Source of the DNA: Oegoconia quadripuncta
Lineage: Eukaryota; Arthropoda; Insecta; Lepidoptera; Autostichidae
Length of the DNA stretch: 64,000 nucleotides
Assembly: GCA_949316235.1 (NCBI GenBank)
Contig: OX438744.1
Location: 62,001 to 126,000, forward strand
Reading direction: 5' to 3'
Shown here: piece after piece, positions 27,770 through 37,618 of the stretch
How positions within the stretch are numbered: position 1 is the first letter of the stretch
Layout of the letters: each line of letters starts with the position of its first letter
Notes under the pieces: model-generated
Told to the model about the DNA's origin: nothing
Databases searched by the model: none
The model's input: the letters and a program-made list of their open reading frames with translations, nothing else
Program-made: the position numbers and the translations under genes

Positions 27770-30615
27770 TTTTTTTTTTTTTTTTTTTTTACGTGAGGAA
27801 ATGCTCATGCATCCCCGCCCGCAGGCGGGGTATGTCGGACTCCGGCACAGAAGGTGCCGACCTACCGACTAAAACCTCACGATGTCCCTCTCGCCGCGTG
27901 ATCGGGGGAGCCCAGGTGCAACAAGACTTCTGCAACTCCCCCTAGCGGTTGCCCGGATTGGGCCCTTCGTGGCCAACAATAGGAGGCGCGCCGGGACATG
28001 CAGCGCGCCTCAACTAGATGGCAGTGTCCATCCGCCCTTGACTAGGGCGAGTCGACTGCTGTGAGGCCTTAGGGCCGACGCTGCCGACTTTTCTCCGCCT
28101 GTTAGAGGGGGGGGCAGCACAAGATCTGCTCCCCACCGTATGCGCCGCCGATTTGCCGGCTGCTGCACACAGGGTGCAGTGCGGCGTGGCGGAACACTGC
28201 CCAGCTTTGTGCCCGGCTTGACCGCAGCGATAACATTGATCGCTGCGGTCCACCTCCGCGGAGCACGTCGCTCTGACGTGCCCGACCTGGAGGCACCTAA
28301 AACACCGAAGTGGCCTGTGGTCGAGCAACCGCACTTGCGCGGCCACCCAGCCAACCAAGAGCCGACCCTCCTTTACAACCTTTTTGGCTGCCTTAATGGG
28401 GCAGCGCAGGCTGACCGCGTAGAGGCCGGAGAAGTCTCGGCGTAACACGCCAGGCTTCACGTCCTCCTCGCTGCATCCTCCGGTGCGGGCAACGGCGGCC
28501 ACCACCTCCTCCGTCACAATTGAGTCATCCAGGCCCGATATGCGCAGATCTGCACATATGGTGGGCCTGGAGACTTTTACTTCATCCGGGCTTAGCGACT
28601 CCCTTAGCTTCTCAGCGAGGGAGTCCGCTTTGCTGATACTGGACGCGCCTGGGACCTCCAGCATGCGCGCTCCAGTGGCCGCATTCCTTATCCGAAGGCC
28701 TGAGATGCCGAGGGCGGCGAGATTCACCTTCGACCTGGCCTCTCTCAGGACCTTCTCGTACGTAACCCCCTTCTCTGCCGCTCCCGGCTGCAGTGAAAGC
28801 ACCACTGCCTGGGAGCGGGGAGGCCGGAGTTTACGGACCCTCTTCGCCGTAGGTTTTGGCGGCGGCAGGTGCGGGCCAGAACCGCTTTGCGCTGCCGCTC
28901 TCGGCTTCTTGGAGCCCCTCTTTACTACCGTGCTCCAGGCCGCGTCCAGGGACGCAGGAGCCGGCGGCAGGGGACGAGGGGCTACAATTACAGCGGCCGG
29001 GGCCGAAGCCGAGGTCGCCTTCCTCCTCTTCTTCCCGCCTCTCTTCCCCTTCCTCCTGTTAGGGAGAGCGGGGTCCGGTGGCGGGGGAACCTCAGAGGCT
29101 GCCGCTGGAGCAGAGGTCTCAGCGGGAGCTGTAGCTGGGGCCATGTGAGCCTCAGCGGACACTCTTCTAAAGTCAGCGGCCAGAGGTGGCCGCAGACGTT
29201 TGGCTGGGAGGAGTCTCTCCTCCAGGTCTTCAAACCGCGCGCTCAGCATGGTTCCAACGTGGACCATGACCGAGCGCAGCAGGTCTTCACCCGGGAGAGA
29301 GGACCCCTCCACCGCCGTGACGGCAGGGGCAGCCGGGCTTTCAGCCCTTCGCACCTTAGCCATCTCGGCTTTGACCTGCGCCAGCTCGGCGCGGATCTCC
29401 GACAGTTCCGCCTGGAGGCGGGCATTATTTGCCTGAAGCCGTCTCGTTTCATCGCTCACTGAGCGAGAGCTGAGCTCCGAGACGGCTTGGGCTATCGCCT
29501 CAGCCGAGTCCTTCAGGGCACGAACAAACGTGCCCTTCAGGTTCGCGGATTTAGCGGCTACCCGCCGGATGAGCTCCACATTATCCGTAACCATTTTGTT
29601 TAGGTCAGAGGCCAATTTGGCCTCTGACGACCCTCCTGTCACGTCCAGAATCAAGTCCGACGACGATTCGGAGAGGCGCGACACCTTGGCCTGGCTCCTC
29701 GTCAGTCGGCTTGACTCGGCGATTTCGGCCTCAGCCAAGAGCTCCAGCTCCCTCTGCCTCTCGGCGTTGAGGGCAGCCTTTGCCTTGGCGAGGCCAACGT
29801 ATTCTCCGGTAGTGGGCGGGCGTCCTCTGCCCCTAGGGGCGAGAGGGCGCTTGCCATTGTCGTCATCGCTTGAGGAAGCCGAGCTACAGCCAGTAGCTCG
29901 CTGCCTCTTTCTCCTCCGCGGGCTCTTAGAGAGTCCGCCCTTGGTCCCGTCCGGTGTTGACGCGACAGAGACTAGGCTCGCGCCTGAGTCAGATGCCGCG
30001 TCCATCTCCTCGTGTCTACCGACTCCACTCGAGCAATCGTCCGAGTCCGTTAGGCGTTTGCGTGGGTCGTCATATAGGTGAATCTTGAGCAACGATTTGC
30101 CCCCCCCAGAATACGAGGGGCAGCCTGCACGTGTAAGTGCAGGGGGGGATTCTCCCTTTCGGGTACCCCCCTGGGGTAATTTCTGTTTATCTTTGCTCAT
30201 TTCCATTCTTTTTATGGGGCCGGGGCTGCCGGCGCGCAGTTAAAGCCGAATAACCCGTCGGCAACTCCCCCTAGCGCTGCGAAGCCACTAGAAGGAACGG
30301 GGTGATTTTTTCTCGAGGTTTTCTTCCTCTCAAACCCACAAGGACCCGAAGACTGCCACGAGACATGACCGCAGCAGTCACGGGCCCAAGCCACAAAACA
30401 CCGGCCCAGGGACAGAGCGCCCTGAGCCCGAATGTCTCATCCGCAGAGCGGAGAAACCCCTCTTATCCGGCCATATCGGCCGGGGTGTGTCGCTCTTTGT
30501 CTGGCCTCTCGACCCAGGCCTGTCCGGTATGGGAAGCCCTATCCGGCGTAGCCCTGGGCGTCATAGAGGCGCGCAAGCCCCCCCACCACGGCAAGGTGGC
30601 GACACGTCGGGGGGG
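27770..30615 (-). mobile_element. ORF1-only SART-like element, copy B
   Basis: Same layout as copy A: poly(T) 27770-27790, 3' UTR, ORF1 (30206-28014), 5' UTR with the C7/G7 end hairpin, and telomeric repeats on both sides. The ORF1-to-3' UTR junction is at the same position as in copy A. Basal 3' stem CGTGAGG (27792-27798) pairs with CCTCACG (27875-27881). The two copies differ by many substitutions and small in-frame indels in ORF1, so they are not one recent local duplication. Confidence 0.85.
28014..30206 (-). CDS. ORF1 (Gag-like) of the ORF1-only element, copy B
   Basis: A 730-residue protein starting MEMSKDKQKLPQGG. It is close to copy A but has small in-frame insertions, for example ATAPAE near the middle and a PTAKR segment where copy A has KKKR. 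It keeps GRGRPPTTGEYVGLAKAKAA, the helical middle and three zinc knuckles (CFRCLQVGHVRATC, CYRCGQAGHKAGQC, CTLCAAAGKSAAH), and it ends MDTAI TAG. The frame stayed open while the two copies diverged, including indels in multiples of three, which suggests selection on the protein. No reverse transcriptase follows. Confidence 0.87.
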   Translation of the reverse strand: MEMSKDKQKLPQGGTRKGESPPALTRAGCPSYSGGGKSLLKIHLYDDPRKRLTDSDDCSSGVGRHEEMDAASDSGASLVSVASTPDGTKGGLSKSPRRRKRQRATGCSSASSSDDDNGKRPLAPRGRGRPPTTGEYVGLAKAKAALNAERQRELELLAEAEIAESSRLTRSQAKVSRLSESSSDLILDVTGGSSEAKLASDLNKMVTDNVELIRRVAAKSANLKGTFVRALKDSAEAIAQAVSELSSRSVSDETRRLQANNARLQAELSEIRAELAQVKAEMAKVRRAESPAAPAVTAVEGSSLPGEDLLRSVMVHVGTMLSARFEDLEERLLPAKRLRPPLAADFRRVSAEAHMAPATAPAETSAPAAASEVPPPPDPALPNRRKGKRGGKKRRKATSASAPAAVIVAPRPLPPAPASLDAAWSTVVKRGSKKPRAAAQSGSGPHLPPPKPTAKRVRKLRPPRSQAVVLSLQPGAAEKGVTYEKVLREARSKVNLAALGISGLRIRNAATGARMLEVPGASSISKADSLAEKLRESLSPDEVKVSRPTICADLRISGLDDSIVTEEVVAAVARTGGCSEEDVKPGVLRRDFSGLYAVSLRCPIKAAKKVVKEGRLLVGWVAAQVRLLDHRPLRCFRCLQVGHVRATCSAEVDRSDQCYRCGQAGHKAGQCSATPHCTLCAAAGKSAAHTVGSRSCAAPPSNRRRKVGSVGPKASQQSTRPSQGRMDTAI

Positions 30616-30635
30616 AACCTTAACCTAACCTAACC
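30616..30635. repeat. Telomeric repeat with a CCTTAA variant unit
   Basis: AACCTTAACCTAACCTAACC between copy B and the poly(T) of family 4. Confidence 0.85.
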
Positions 30636-31075
30636 TTTTTTTTTTTTTTTTTTTTTTTGTCGAGGGGAAACGCATTTACGCGTTCAACCCGCCGCCAACG
30701 GGGATCGGCGGCGGGGATATGTGGGACTCCCCGCTCCAGATCGGAGCGGGACTACCCACTAAAACCCCCCGGCGACCTTCCTCGGCAGTAGGGAGGACCT
30801 GGGAACGCATAAGCGGCTCCAGGTCCCCCCCCGCCTCGCCTCCCCTCACAAGGGGAGGCCCATTCCCGGAGGGCGGCTAAACGCACGCCCTCCACGGGGG
30901 GCGCTGTCGAGCCTCAAACCGCGATCAGCCGGCGGTATGAGGCGCGACAGGGCCCGATGCGACGACACCCCCCCGGTCGCTCCGGGGGGTGTCATCCTCT
31001 CCCGGGTCGCGTCCGACGGCTACATCGCCCCGAAGATGTAGCCGCCCGCGACCCCGGGCGACGTGCAGGGGGGGG

Positions 31076-34000
31076 CTAGCGAGCGTTGCCGCCCCCCCGA
31101 CGTCGCCTCCTGCGAGCGGGATCGGCCCTCTCCCGATCCCGCTCTGCGGCCTCCTTCTCGAGCATGACTGCTTCGCAGAAGGAGGCCACTGCCCTCCAAC
31201 CCTCCTCGCTCGCCAGCATAGCCGCGACTAATGCTGGCGGGGACAGATCTCGTCCGATCCGGTCGACCAGGTCTCGACGCTCGGACTGCCACGCCGGGCA
31301 GTCCTCCAGCGTGTGCTGGGCGGAGTCCTGGTCGGACGCGCAGTGGTGGCATCGTGCCGTCTCCTCCCGTCCGATTCGACTCAGATACTCACCGAAGCAC
31401 CCGTGCCCGGTGAGTATCTGAGTCAACCTGTAGGTGACGCAGCCTTTCCTCCCCATCCATGCTTCGAAGTTCGGCAGAACGGCTCCGACGGCGCGTTGGC
31501 GGGCGCAGCCTTGTATCACAAGGCGCTCCCGCCAGAGCGTCAGCGCACGTCGGTGTGCGTTCTGCCGTAGCATTTCGAGCTCTCGGTCCGGCGCGACCCC
31601 CTCGGCATCCCGTCCGACAGAACGGATGCGGTCGTAGACCGCGGCGTCCATGTCGGCCAGGATGTCGAAGGGTGGAGTCCGCGCCAGGACCGTCGCCGCC
31701 TCGAACGAGATCGTCCGGTAGCCTCGTACGATCCGGATGGCCATCAACCGCTGCAGGCTCCCGAGGAGAGCTCTGCAGCGGGAGGACCCCGCCAGGTCGT
31801 TGGACCAGACGGGGGCCCCGTAGAGGGCCATGGATCGCACGACGCCACCGTAGAGGCGGCGAACTTCCTCCCGTGGTCCCCCGAGATTAGGTAGCAGGCG
31901 GTGCAACGCGCCCGCTACCTTCCGCACTCGGGGGACCAGGCGCTCGAAATGCTCTTCGAAGCCCCATCGGCTGTCCAGGGTGAGGCCCAGGTACCTGATG
32001 CACCGCCCCACCTGGACTTCAGCGTCACCTACCCGGAGTCGCGAGCTGGGTGGTTGCCGGCCTCCTCGGAGGCCGTGGAACCATAGCGCCTCGGTCTTGT
32101 GAGGCGCTACCTCCAGGCCCAGCTCGCGTACCTTCCCGACGACACATGCCACGCCAAGTTCGGCGAGCCGAAGCACCGACTCGCAGTCGGTCCCCCCGGC
32201 CAACACCAGTGTGTCGTCTGCATAGCAGACGACAGACAGGCCGGGGGGGAGACTGATGCGAAGGACCGCATCGTATGCGAGGTTCCACAACAGGGGCCCT
32301 AAAACGGACCCCTGTGGAACCCCGCAACAGACATCCCTCCGTGTTTCCACCCCGTTCCGACCGACAAACCTCACGGTCCTGTCGCGCAGGTAGGCCCCGA
32401 TAACGGCCCGCAGGTAGGGAGGCACCTCGTGATACACGAGGGCCTCCCTGATCGCCTGCCAGGGGAGGGCACCGAAGGCGTTGACGATGTCCAAACTCAC
32501 CGCCAACGCCACACCCCCCCCGCGGACCGCCGATTCCGACAGGGAGCGAACGAGGTTGACCGCGTCAACCGTCGATCGCCCCTGTCGGAATCCGAACTGG
32601 CGGTCCGACAAATCGGGACCCACTCGCGACAGGTGCCCGCTGATACGAGCGGAGATAACTCTCTCGAAGAGTTTCCCCGTCTCGTTCAGCAGGCATATCG
32701 GTCGGAACGCAGAGGGATTGTCTGCGGTCCTTCCTTCCTTCTTCAGGAGCACCAGTCTCGCTTCCTTCCAGCCGAGGGGGAACACGCCGTCACGGAGGCA
32801 GCTAGTGAATAGCTGCCTCATGCGGTTCCCCAGGATAGCCAGTGCCAACACCAGCGCCTTACCCGGGACTCCGTCGGGTCCAGGCGCGGTATTTCGGGAG
32901 GCCAGCCGCCGAACGGCCCGGTCCAGCTCACCCTCCGTGACTTCGCAGTCGTCGGACCGGGGATCCCGGCCCGACTGCGACGGAGGGTTCGAGGGACTAT
33001 CCTGGACCCTTGGGAAGAGCGTGTCTACCACTCTTCCCACGAATTCGGGGTCCAGGGTCTCCGTCAACGGAGGGACCCACGGTCTGAGCTTGCCCAGTAC
33101 CATACGGTACGGGCGCCCCCATGGGTCCCTGTCCAGTCCCTCGATGAGCTCTCTCCAGGACCGGGCCTTGGCCTCAGCGATAGCATCGCTGAGAGCCTTC
33201 ACCGCGGCCCCGTACTCCCGACGCACTTCGGCTATCTCCTCGGCTGTGGCTCGCCGCCTTCTGCGGGCTCGAAGGTACGGGCGACGAGCTCTCGCGACCG
33301 CCGATCGCAGTCGCGAGATCTCTTCGCTCCACCAGTACGTCGAGCCCGCCCTGGCCGGCCGGACCCGGGGCATCGAGGCGTCGCAAATCGACACCATCGT
33401 GTCCCGGAACCAGGCCGCCTGCGCTTCCGGATCAGACGAGATCTCCTCCTCCCCCCAGTCCGCGACGTGGGCTGCGGCCGCGACCATATCTCGGTCGAGC
33501 CGCTTGAGGGACCAACGTCGCGGAGGGCTGCCGTCCTGGCGTGGGCGGGTAGGATGGCGGAGCGACACACCGAATACGATGTGTCGGTGGTCAGAAAGGC
33601 TGACCACCTCCTCCGCCACCCTCCATCCCGACACCGTGTGTATCGCAGAGGGAGTCGCCCATGATAAATCCACGACCGACTCCCCCTGCCATCGCACACA
33701 GGTGCTGACTGAACCCCGGTTTATCAACCGGAGGTCCAGCCCCGCCGCCCACTCCAGGAGGGTCTCTCCTCTTACGTCGTCCCGGGTGTCGCCCCACTCT
33801 CGCGAGTGGGCGTTGAAATCACCCAGGACGAATACGGGACGGGGGGCGCAACCGCGAATGCGGTTCGCCAGCCCGTCCAGGTATGCCTCGTACGCGGCGA
33901 GGCCGCAATTCGGAGAGATGTAGCAGCCCACTACGGCCGTGGAGCCCCACTCCACGGCCACGAACCCCATCCCGCTCCCTAGAAGGGAGCAATGGAGGCC

Positions 34001-34195
34001 ATCGCCCCCAGCCCAATACACTGCGGCGGAGCCGTCATCAGCCCCGAACCATCGAGGATGGCTCGGAACCGAGTACGGCTCCGCCACCACCGCGAGGGCA
34101 ACCGACCACTCCGCGAGCGTCTGCATCAGCAGGTCTTGCGCTGCGCGGCAGTGGTTCAGGTTGCCCTGAAGGACTATATTGGGCCGTGGGTCCAT
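31076..34195 (-). CDS. ORF2: endonuclease / reverse transcriptase, family 4
   Basis: An intact 1039-residue ORF2, more divergent than the others. The endonuclease has AEPY, LGDFNAHSREWGD and LSDHRH. The reverse transcriptase has AFRPICLLNETGK, QFGFRQGRST, SLDIVNAF, GVPQGSVLGP and CYADDT. The zinc motif is GHGCFGEYL, CHHCA and HTLEDC. The start codon shares a base with the ORF1 stop: TAATG (34197-34193). The same UAAUG overlap is the known translational coupling signal of the Bombyx element SART1, one reason for calling these elements SART-like. Confidence 0.93.
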   Translation of the reverse strand: MDPRPNIVLQGNLNHCRAAQDLLMQTLAEWSVALAVVAEPYSVPSHPRWFGADDGSAAVYWAGGDGLHCSLLGSGMGFVAVEWGSTAVVGCYISPNCGLAAYEAYLDGLANRIRGCAPRPVFVLGDFNAHSREWGDTRDDVRGETLLEWAAGLDLRLINRGSVSTCVRWQGESVVDLSWATPSAIHTVSGWRVAEEVVSLSDHRHIVFGVSLRHPTRPRQDGSPPRRWSLKRLDRDMVAAAAHVADWGEEEISSDPEAQAAWFRDTMVSICDASMPRVRPARAGSTYWWSEEISRLRSAVARARRPYLRARRRRRATAEEIAEVRREYGAAVKALSDAIAEAKARSWRELIEGLDRDPWGRPYRMVLGKLRPWVPPLTETLDPEFVGRVVDTLFPRVQDSPSNPPSQSGRDPRSDDCEVTEGELDRAVRRLASRNTAPGPDGVPGKALVLALAILGNRMRQLFTSCLRDGVFPLGWKEARLVLLKKEGRTADNPSAFRPICLLNETGKLFERVISARISGHLSRVGPDLSDRQFGFRQGRSTVDAVNLVRSLSESAVRGGGVALAVSLDIVNAFGALPWQAIREALVYHEVPPYLRAVIGAYLRDRTVRFVGRNGVETRRDVCCGVPQGSVLGPLLWNLAYDAVLRISLPPGLSVVCYADDTLVLAGGTDCESVLRLAELGVACVVGKVRELGLEVAPHKTEALWFHGLRGGRQPPSSRLRVGDAEVQVGRCIRYLGLTLDSRWGFEEHFERLVPRVRKVAGALHRLLPNLGGPREEVRRLYGGVVRSMALYGAPVWSNDLAGSSRCRALLGSLQRLMAIRIVRGYRTISFEAATVLARTPPFDILADMDAAVYDRIRSVGRDAEGVAPDRELEMLRQNAHRRALTLWRERLVIQGCARQRAVGAVLPNFEAWMGRKGCVTYRLTQILTGHGCFGEYLSRIGREETARCHHCASDQDSAQHTLEDCPAWQSERRDLVDRIGRDLSPPALVAAMLASEEGWRAVASFCEAVMLEKEAAERDRERADPARRRRRRGGGNAR

Positions 34196-36513
34196 TACAG
34201 GGCCTCCATGGCCACCTCCGCCGGGCTAACTGGCCCCGGCTGGGACGACTGGGATGGGGCGGGGGGAGTGCTGATAGCTCCCCCCTTCCTCCTTTTCGGC
34301 GGGGTGCACTTTTTGGCACCCAGCCGATGGTTTGCCGGCCGACCGAGGTCGGCGCAAACCGGGCACCTAGGAGCGCTCGCTGTGCAGTCCCGGGCCTTAT
34401 GGCCCGGTAGACTGCATTTGTAGCAGCGAGCGCTCCTATCCACCCCCGTGGGGCACGTCGCCCTGACGTGCCCCATTTCGAGGCACTGGAAGCACTGTAA
34501 TGGCCGTGCTGCCAGTGCCTCTGCCCGAACCAGGGCCCACCCCACCTGGACCCGCTGGGCGGCCGCCACCTTGCGGACCGCCGAAAGCGGGCCCCGGACC
34601 CAGGCCGTACCCAGGCGGTTGTGGCTGCCGCGAATCTCCCCGACCTTAATATCGGCCGGGGAACAGCCGCCCACTTCGGCCACCGCCGCGGCCACCTCGG
34701 ATGGGGTGATGGACTCATCTAGGTCCATCACCCTCATCTCGGCGGACTTACACGGACGCGTAAATCGCGCGTCCGTGTCCGCCAAGGCCGACCGGAGTCG
34801 GTCGACCAGTGCGTCCGCCTTGGTAGCGCTGTCCGGGCCGGGGACCTCCAACACGAGCCCCCCATTGGCCGCCTTACGCTGGCGGACCCCGGTACGAATG
34901 CCCAGGTCCGCCAGCTTAATCCTCGCCTTTGCCGCCGCCATTACGGCGGCCAGCGAGGTCTCGGAGCCCGGAGGCACCGAGACCAGCACGGCCGCATCGG
35001 TGGGCGGTCGGGGCAGCGTCGGTCGCTTCCTCCCGACGGGAGGAGCGACCCGCGCCGCCGCAACAGGCGCCGCCGCTTTCCTGGCGGCCGCCTTTGCCTT
35101 ACGGCCCACCACCGTGGCCCACGTGTCGGCTGGGGCCGCTGGGGCCAGCCTAGGCGCCGGTACCGCCACCGGAGGCGGCTGCGCTGCCGCCCCCTTTCTC
35201 TTCTTCCTCCTCGCTCTCTTCTTCTTGGGAAGAAGAGAGGGGAGGACAGACGCGGGCGCCGTGGACGCCGTGGACGCCGGGGATCTTCCCAGAGGTGGTC
35301 TTGCCCCCACCTCGGGGAAGAATCTAGCCAGTAGCCCGGACTGAAACCGAGCGAACTCGCGGTCCATTTCGACCGCGATTCGCTCCCAGTCCGGACCCTG
35401 CGGGTTTTCTGCCACCACTGGCACAGCGGCGGCCGACTCCCCGGGTCCCTTCCTACCAGCCGCCGGCCTCGGCTTTGGCGCCGGTGGCGTAGGTTTCGGC
35501 GAAGCTGCAGGGGGCTGGTTAGGCCGTTTTGGCGCCGGCGCCGGCGATTTTGCGGGCGCCGGTGATCCTACTGACGTCGGCGTCCTATCGGGCGCCGACG
35601 TTCGCGGGCCGCGCAGGGCCTCCGCCACCTTCCTCTCGCCCCGGAGCTCCGCGACCTCCGCGGCCAGCTCGACGATCCGGGCTGAGAGAGCCGCGACCTG
35701 AGAACAGAACTCCTTGTTCTCTCGGTCGCGCTTCTCAGCCCTTCGGCATAGTTCCGCCGTACCGGCCCGCAACATTTCGCCGGCCAGCCTGTAGGAGGAG
35801 GCCATTTCCGCCTTAGTGCTCTTGGGCCTGCTGAACGTCGAATCGGCGTTCTGCAGCCCCAAGAGCATTTTAGCTCCCACCTCTGCAGATGGAAGGTGGC
35901 GCAGCTCCACACTGGGTGCTCTCTTTGCGCTGACGCCACCTTCCTCCTCCTCCTCAGGACGCAGCGGTCTGCGCTTTCGCGCCCGCCGCGTCGGTGTTGT
36001 GGGAAGCGAGGCAACCGACATTGCAGAGCTATCGCTCTCGTCGCCTCGCTCCCTGCCTGCATTTTTCGAAGAGGACGGCCTCTGGAATATCAGCCTGAGG
36101 CCTCCGCTTCCCCCCGTTTCTCGTGAGGAGGAACGCGACCGCGTTCGCTCCTCACCTCCTCCGGGCTCCTCTACTCGGAGCCCGGGGCCAAAGTCATTAG
36201 CTTCGGCGCGCGCCAACAGGGCGCGGGCCTCCACCGCCGGTTCGACTACATCCAGATCGCTAGGCATATCAAAGTTCCGTGGGACAGTTTCCAAGTCGTC
36301 GGGTTGACATGGGCCGGCATCCTGCCGACCCAAGAGACAATTTTTGCCCCCCCCAGAGTACAGGGGGCTGCCACCCGCCGCGGCGGATGGGCGGGATTCC
36401 CCCTTTCGGGGACCCGCCTGGGGACATATTTTAAAATTGCCGTGGTTCTCCATCATTGGTTTGGTGTCGGGGCTGCCGACGACGCAGTCGCGACTGATCC
36501 ACCCATCAGCCAT
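34195..36513 (-). CDS. ORF1 (Gag-like), family 4
   Basis: Up to 772 residues from the Met at 36513. The Met at 36453 (MENHGNF) is an equally good start and matches the other N-termini better. PQAGPRKGESRP corresponds to the LPQGG block. The GRGRPPTTG block seen in the other families is not recognisable. A Ser/Arg-rich region, a helical stretch and a long Pro/Ala-rich segment follow, then RVMDLDES. Three zinc knuckles close it: CFQCLEMGHVRATC, CYKCSLPGHKARDC and CPVCADLGRPANH. It overlaps ORF2 by one base. Confidence 0.88.
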   Translation of the reverse strand: MADGWISRDCVVGSPDTKPMMENHGNFKICPQAGPRKGESRPSAAAGGSPLYSGGGKNCLLGRQDAGPCQPDDLETVPRNFDMPSDLDVVEPAVEARALLARAEANDFGPGLRVEEPGGGEERTRSRSSSRETGGSGGLRLIFQRPSSSKNAGRERGDESDSSAMSVASLPTTPTRRARKRRPLRPEEEEEGGVSAKRAPSVELRHLPSAEVGAKMLLGLQNADSTFSRPKSTKAEMASSYRLAGEMLRAGTAELCRRAEKRDRENKEFCSQVAALSARIVELAAEVAELRGERKVAEALRGPRTSAPDRTPTSVGSPAPAKSPAPAPKRPNQPPAASPKPTPPAPKPRPAAGRKGPGESAAAVPVVAENPQGPDWERIAVEMDREFARFQSGLLARFFPEVGARPPLGRSPASTASTAPASVLPSLLPKKKRARRKKRKGAAAQPPPVAVPAPRLAPAAPADTWATVVGRKAKAAARKAAAPVAAARVAPPVGRKRPTLPRPPTDAAVLVSVPPGSETSLAAVMAAAKARIKLADLGIRTGVRQRKAANGGLVLEVPGPDSATKADALVDRLRSALADTDARFTRPCKSAEMRVMDLDESITPSEVAAAVAEVGGCSPADIKVGEIRGSHNRLGTAWVRGPLSAVRKVAAAQRVQVGWALVRAEALAARPLQCFQCLEMGHVRATCPTGVDRSARCYKCSLPGHKARDCTASAPRCPVCADLGRPANHRLGAKKCTPPKRRKGGAISTPPAPSQSSQPGPVSPAEVAMEAL

Positions 36514-36888
36514 GCATCCCCTCGTGCTGCGAAACCACTTGGGATTTGGGGTAATTTTTTTCCGAGGTTTTCTTCCTACAAAAATGCAAGGACCCGACAG
36601 CTACCACGAGACATGACCGCAGCAGCCGCGGGCCCAAGACCACAAACGCCGGCCCAGGGACAGAGTGCCTCCGGGCCCGAATGTCTCATCCGCAGTGCCC
36701 TCTGCAGAGCAGGGGGACACGCGGAGAAACCCCTCTTATCCGGCCATATCGGCCGGGGCGTGTCGCTCTTTGTCTGGTCTCTCGCCTCAGGCCTGTCCGG
36801 TATGGGAAGCCCTATCCGGCATAGCCCTGAGGGTCGTCGAGACACGCAAGCCCCCCCACCACGGCAAGGTGGCGACACGTCGGGGGGG

Positions 36889-36922
36889 AACCTAACCTAA
36901 CCTAACCTAACCTAACCTAACC
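36889..36922. repeat. Telomeric repeat (CCTAA)n, innermost clean tract
   Basis: AA plus six and a half CCTAA units. This is the last canonical telomeric tract reading from the telomere side. Confidence 0.9.
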
Positions 36923-37010
36923 GGGGAGTCCCACATATCCCCGCCGCCGATCCCCGTTGGCGGCGGGTTGAACGCGTAAATGCGTTTCCCCTCGACAAAA
37001 AAAAAAAAAA
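36923..37010 (+). mobile_element. Inverted 3' end fragment of a family-4-like element
   Basis: The reverse complement of the 3' terminal 75 bases of the element at 30636 (around 30659-30733), followed by 14 A. It is in + orientation, opposite to all complete SART-like copies, and lacks everything upstream. Confidence 0.8.
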
Positions 37011-37020
37011 TTCTGTTAAT

Positions 37021-37063
37021 AAGTCTTGGCTGAACCGCCCGGACCGCGAGGAAGGAAAACCTG

Positions 37064-37104
<41 letters not shown>

Positions 37105-37532
37105 CCGCATGGGGGGGCACGGAGGAGAGCTTATCTTTATTGATATTCGATCCTCTGCCCCCTTACCCTGCGGGGTCCGGGGGATCCGGGGGATCACCGC
37201 CCACACATAGGCCCCGCGAGAAGGCGCGCGTGGTATTCCCACGCGCCTTCTAGAGGAGGTGGCTGGACTAGGCGATTCCTCCCTACTCCAGCCCAGAGGA
37301 GGGCCCGCCGCCGCTGTTGCCCTGGCGGCGGGCACCGCGCTGGCGTGGCTGCGGACGAATACCGAGCTGGTACCCGTGGCCACGCCGTCAGCGGTGCGCG
37401 CGAAGGAACACCCAGGAGTTTTTAGTTGGTAGGTCGGCCTTCTGCCGAAGTCCAACATAATCCGCCCCCCTCCCCCGAGGAGGGCGGATAAGCATGAGCG
37501 TTTCTCCTGGTAAAAAAAAAAAAAAAAAAAAA
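37021..37532 (+). mobile_element. Inverted, internally deleted copy of the non-coding derivative
   Basis: On the + strand, a short 5'-UTR-like piece (37021-37067, matching the reverse complement of about 6090-6135) is followed by 36 A, then the last 410 bases of the same derivative family (37104-37511) and a terminal poly(A) (37512-37532) joined to GGTTAG. The inner 3' stem is GTTGG/CCAAC here, while the other copies of this family have GTCGG/CCGAC. Confidence 0.75.
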
Positions 37533-37618
37533 GGTTAGATATGGATTAGGTTTGATTATGGGTTAGATCAGATTCGGCATAGGTTAGATTTCGTTTTAGG
37601 TTAGATATGGGAAACAAG
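37533..37618. repeat. Degenerate telomeric repeats in inverted orientation
   Basis: Repeated GGTTAGAT, GGATTAGG and GGTTAG units lie on the + strand, where the array to the left has CCTAA. This may be an old inverted telomeric tract or an interstitial TTAGG-like sequence used as a target. Confidence 0.55.

Larger units (their letters stand above)
30636..36888 (-). mobile_element. Full-length SART-like element, family 4
   Basis: Poly(T) 30636-30658, a 3' UTR of about 415 bases, ORF2, ORF1, and a 5' UTR ending in the C7/G7 hairpin (about 36851-36888). This is the most divergent family by ORF sequence. The inner 3' stem is GTGGG (30721-30725) with CCCAC (30755-30759). The outer stem is weaker: GTCG (30659-30662) with CGAC (30773-30776), then G-C pairs with a bulge. 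Confidence 0.9.

Noticed and set aside
32481..33923. A 480-codon + strand frame opposite ORF2 of family 4
   Set aside because: A shadow frame: high GC and the codon structure of the real ORF2 keep the antisense free of stops. No protein family resemblance.
2193..36888. Calling all - strand elements TRAS
   Set aside because: Their size, the stop-start overlap of family 4 and orientation opposite to the helicase element fit SART better. A phylogeny of the reverse transcriptase would settle it.
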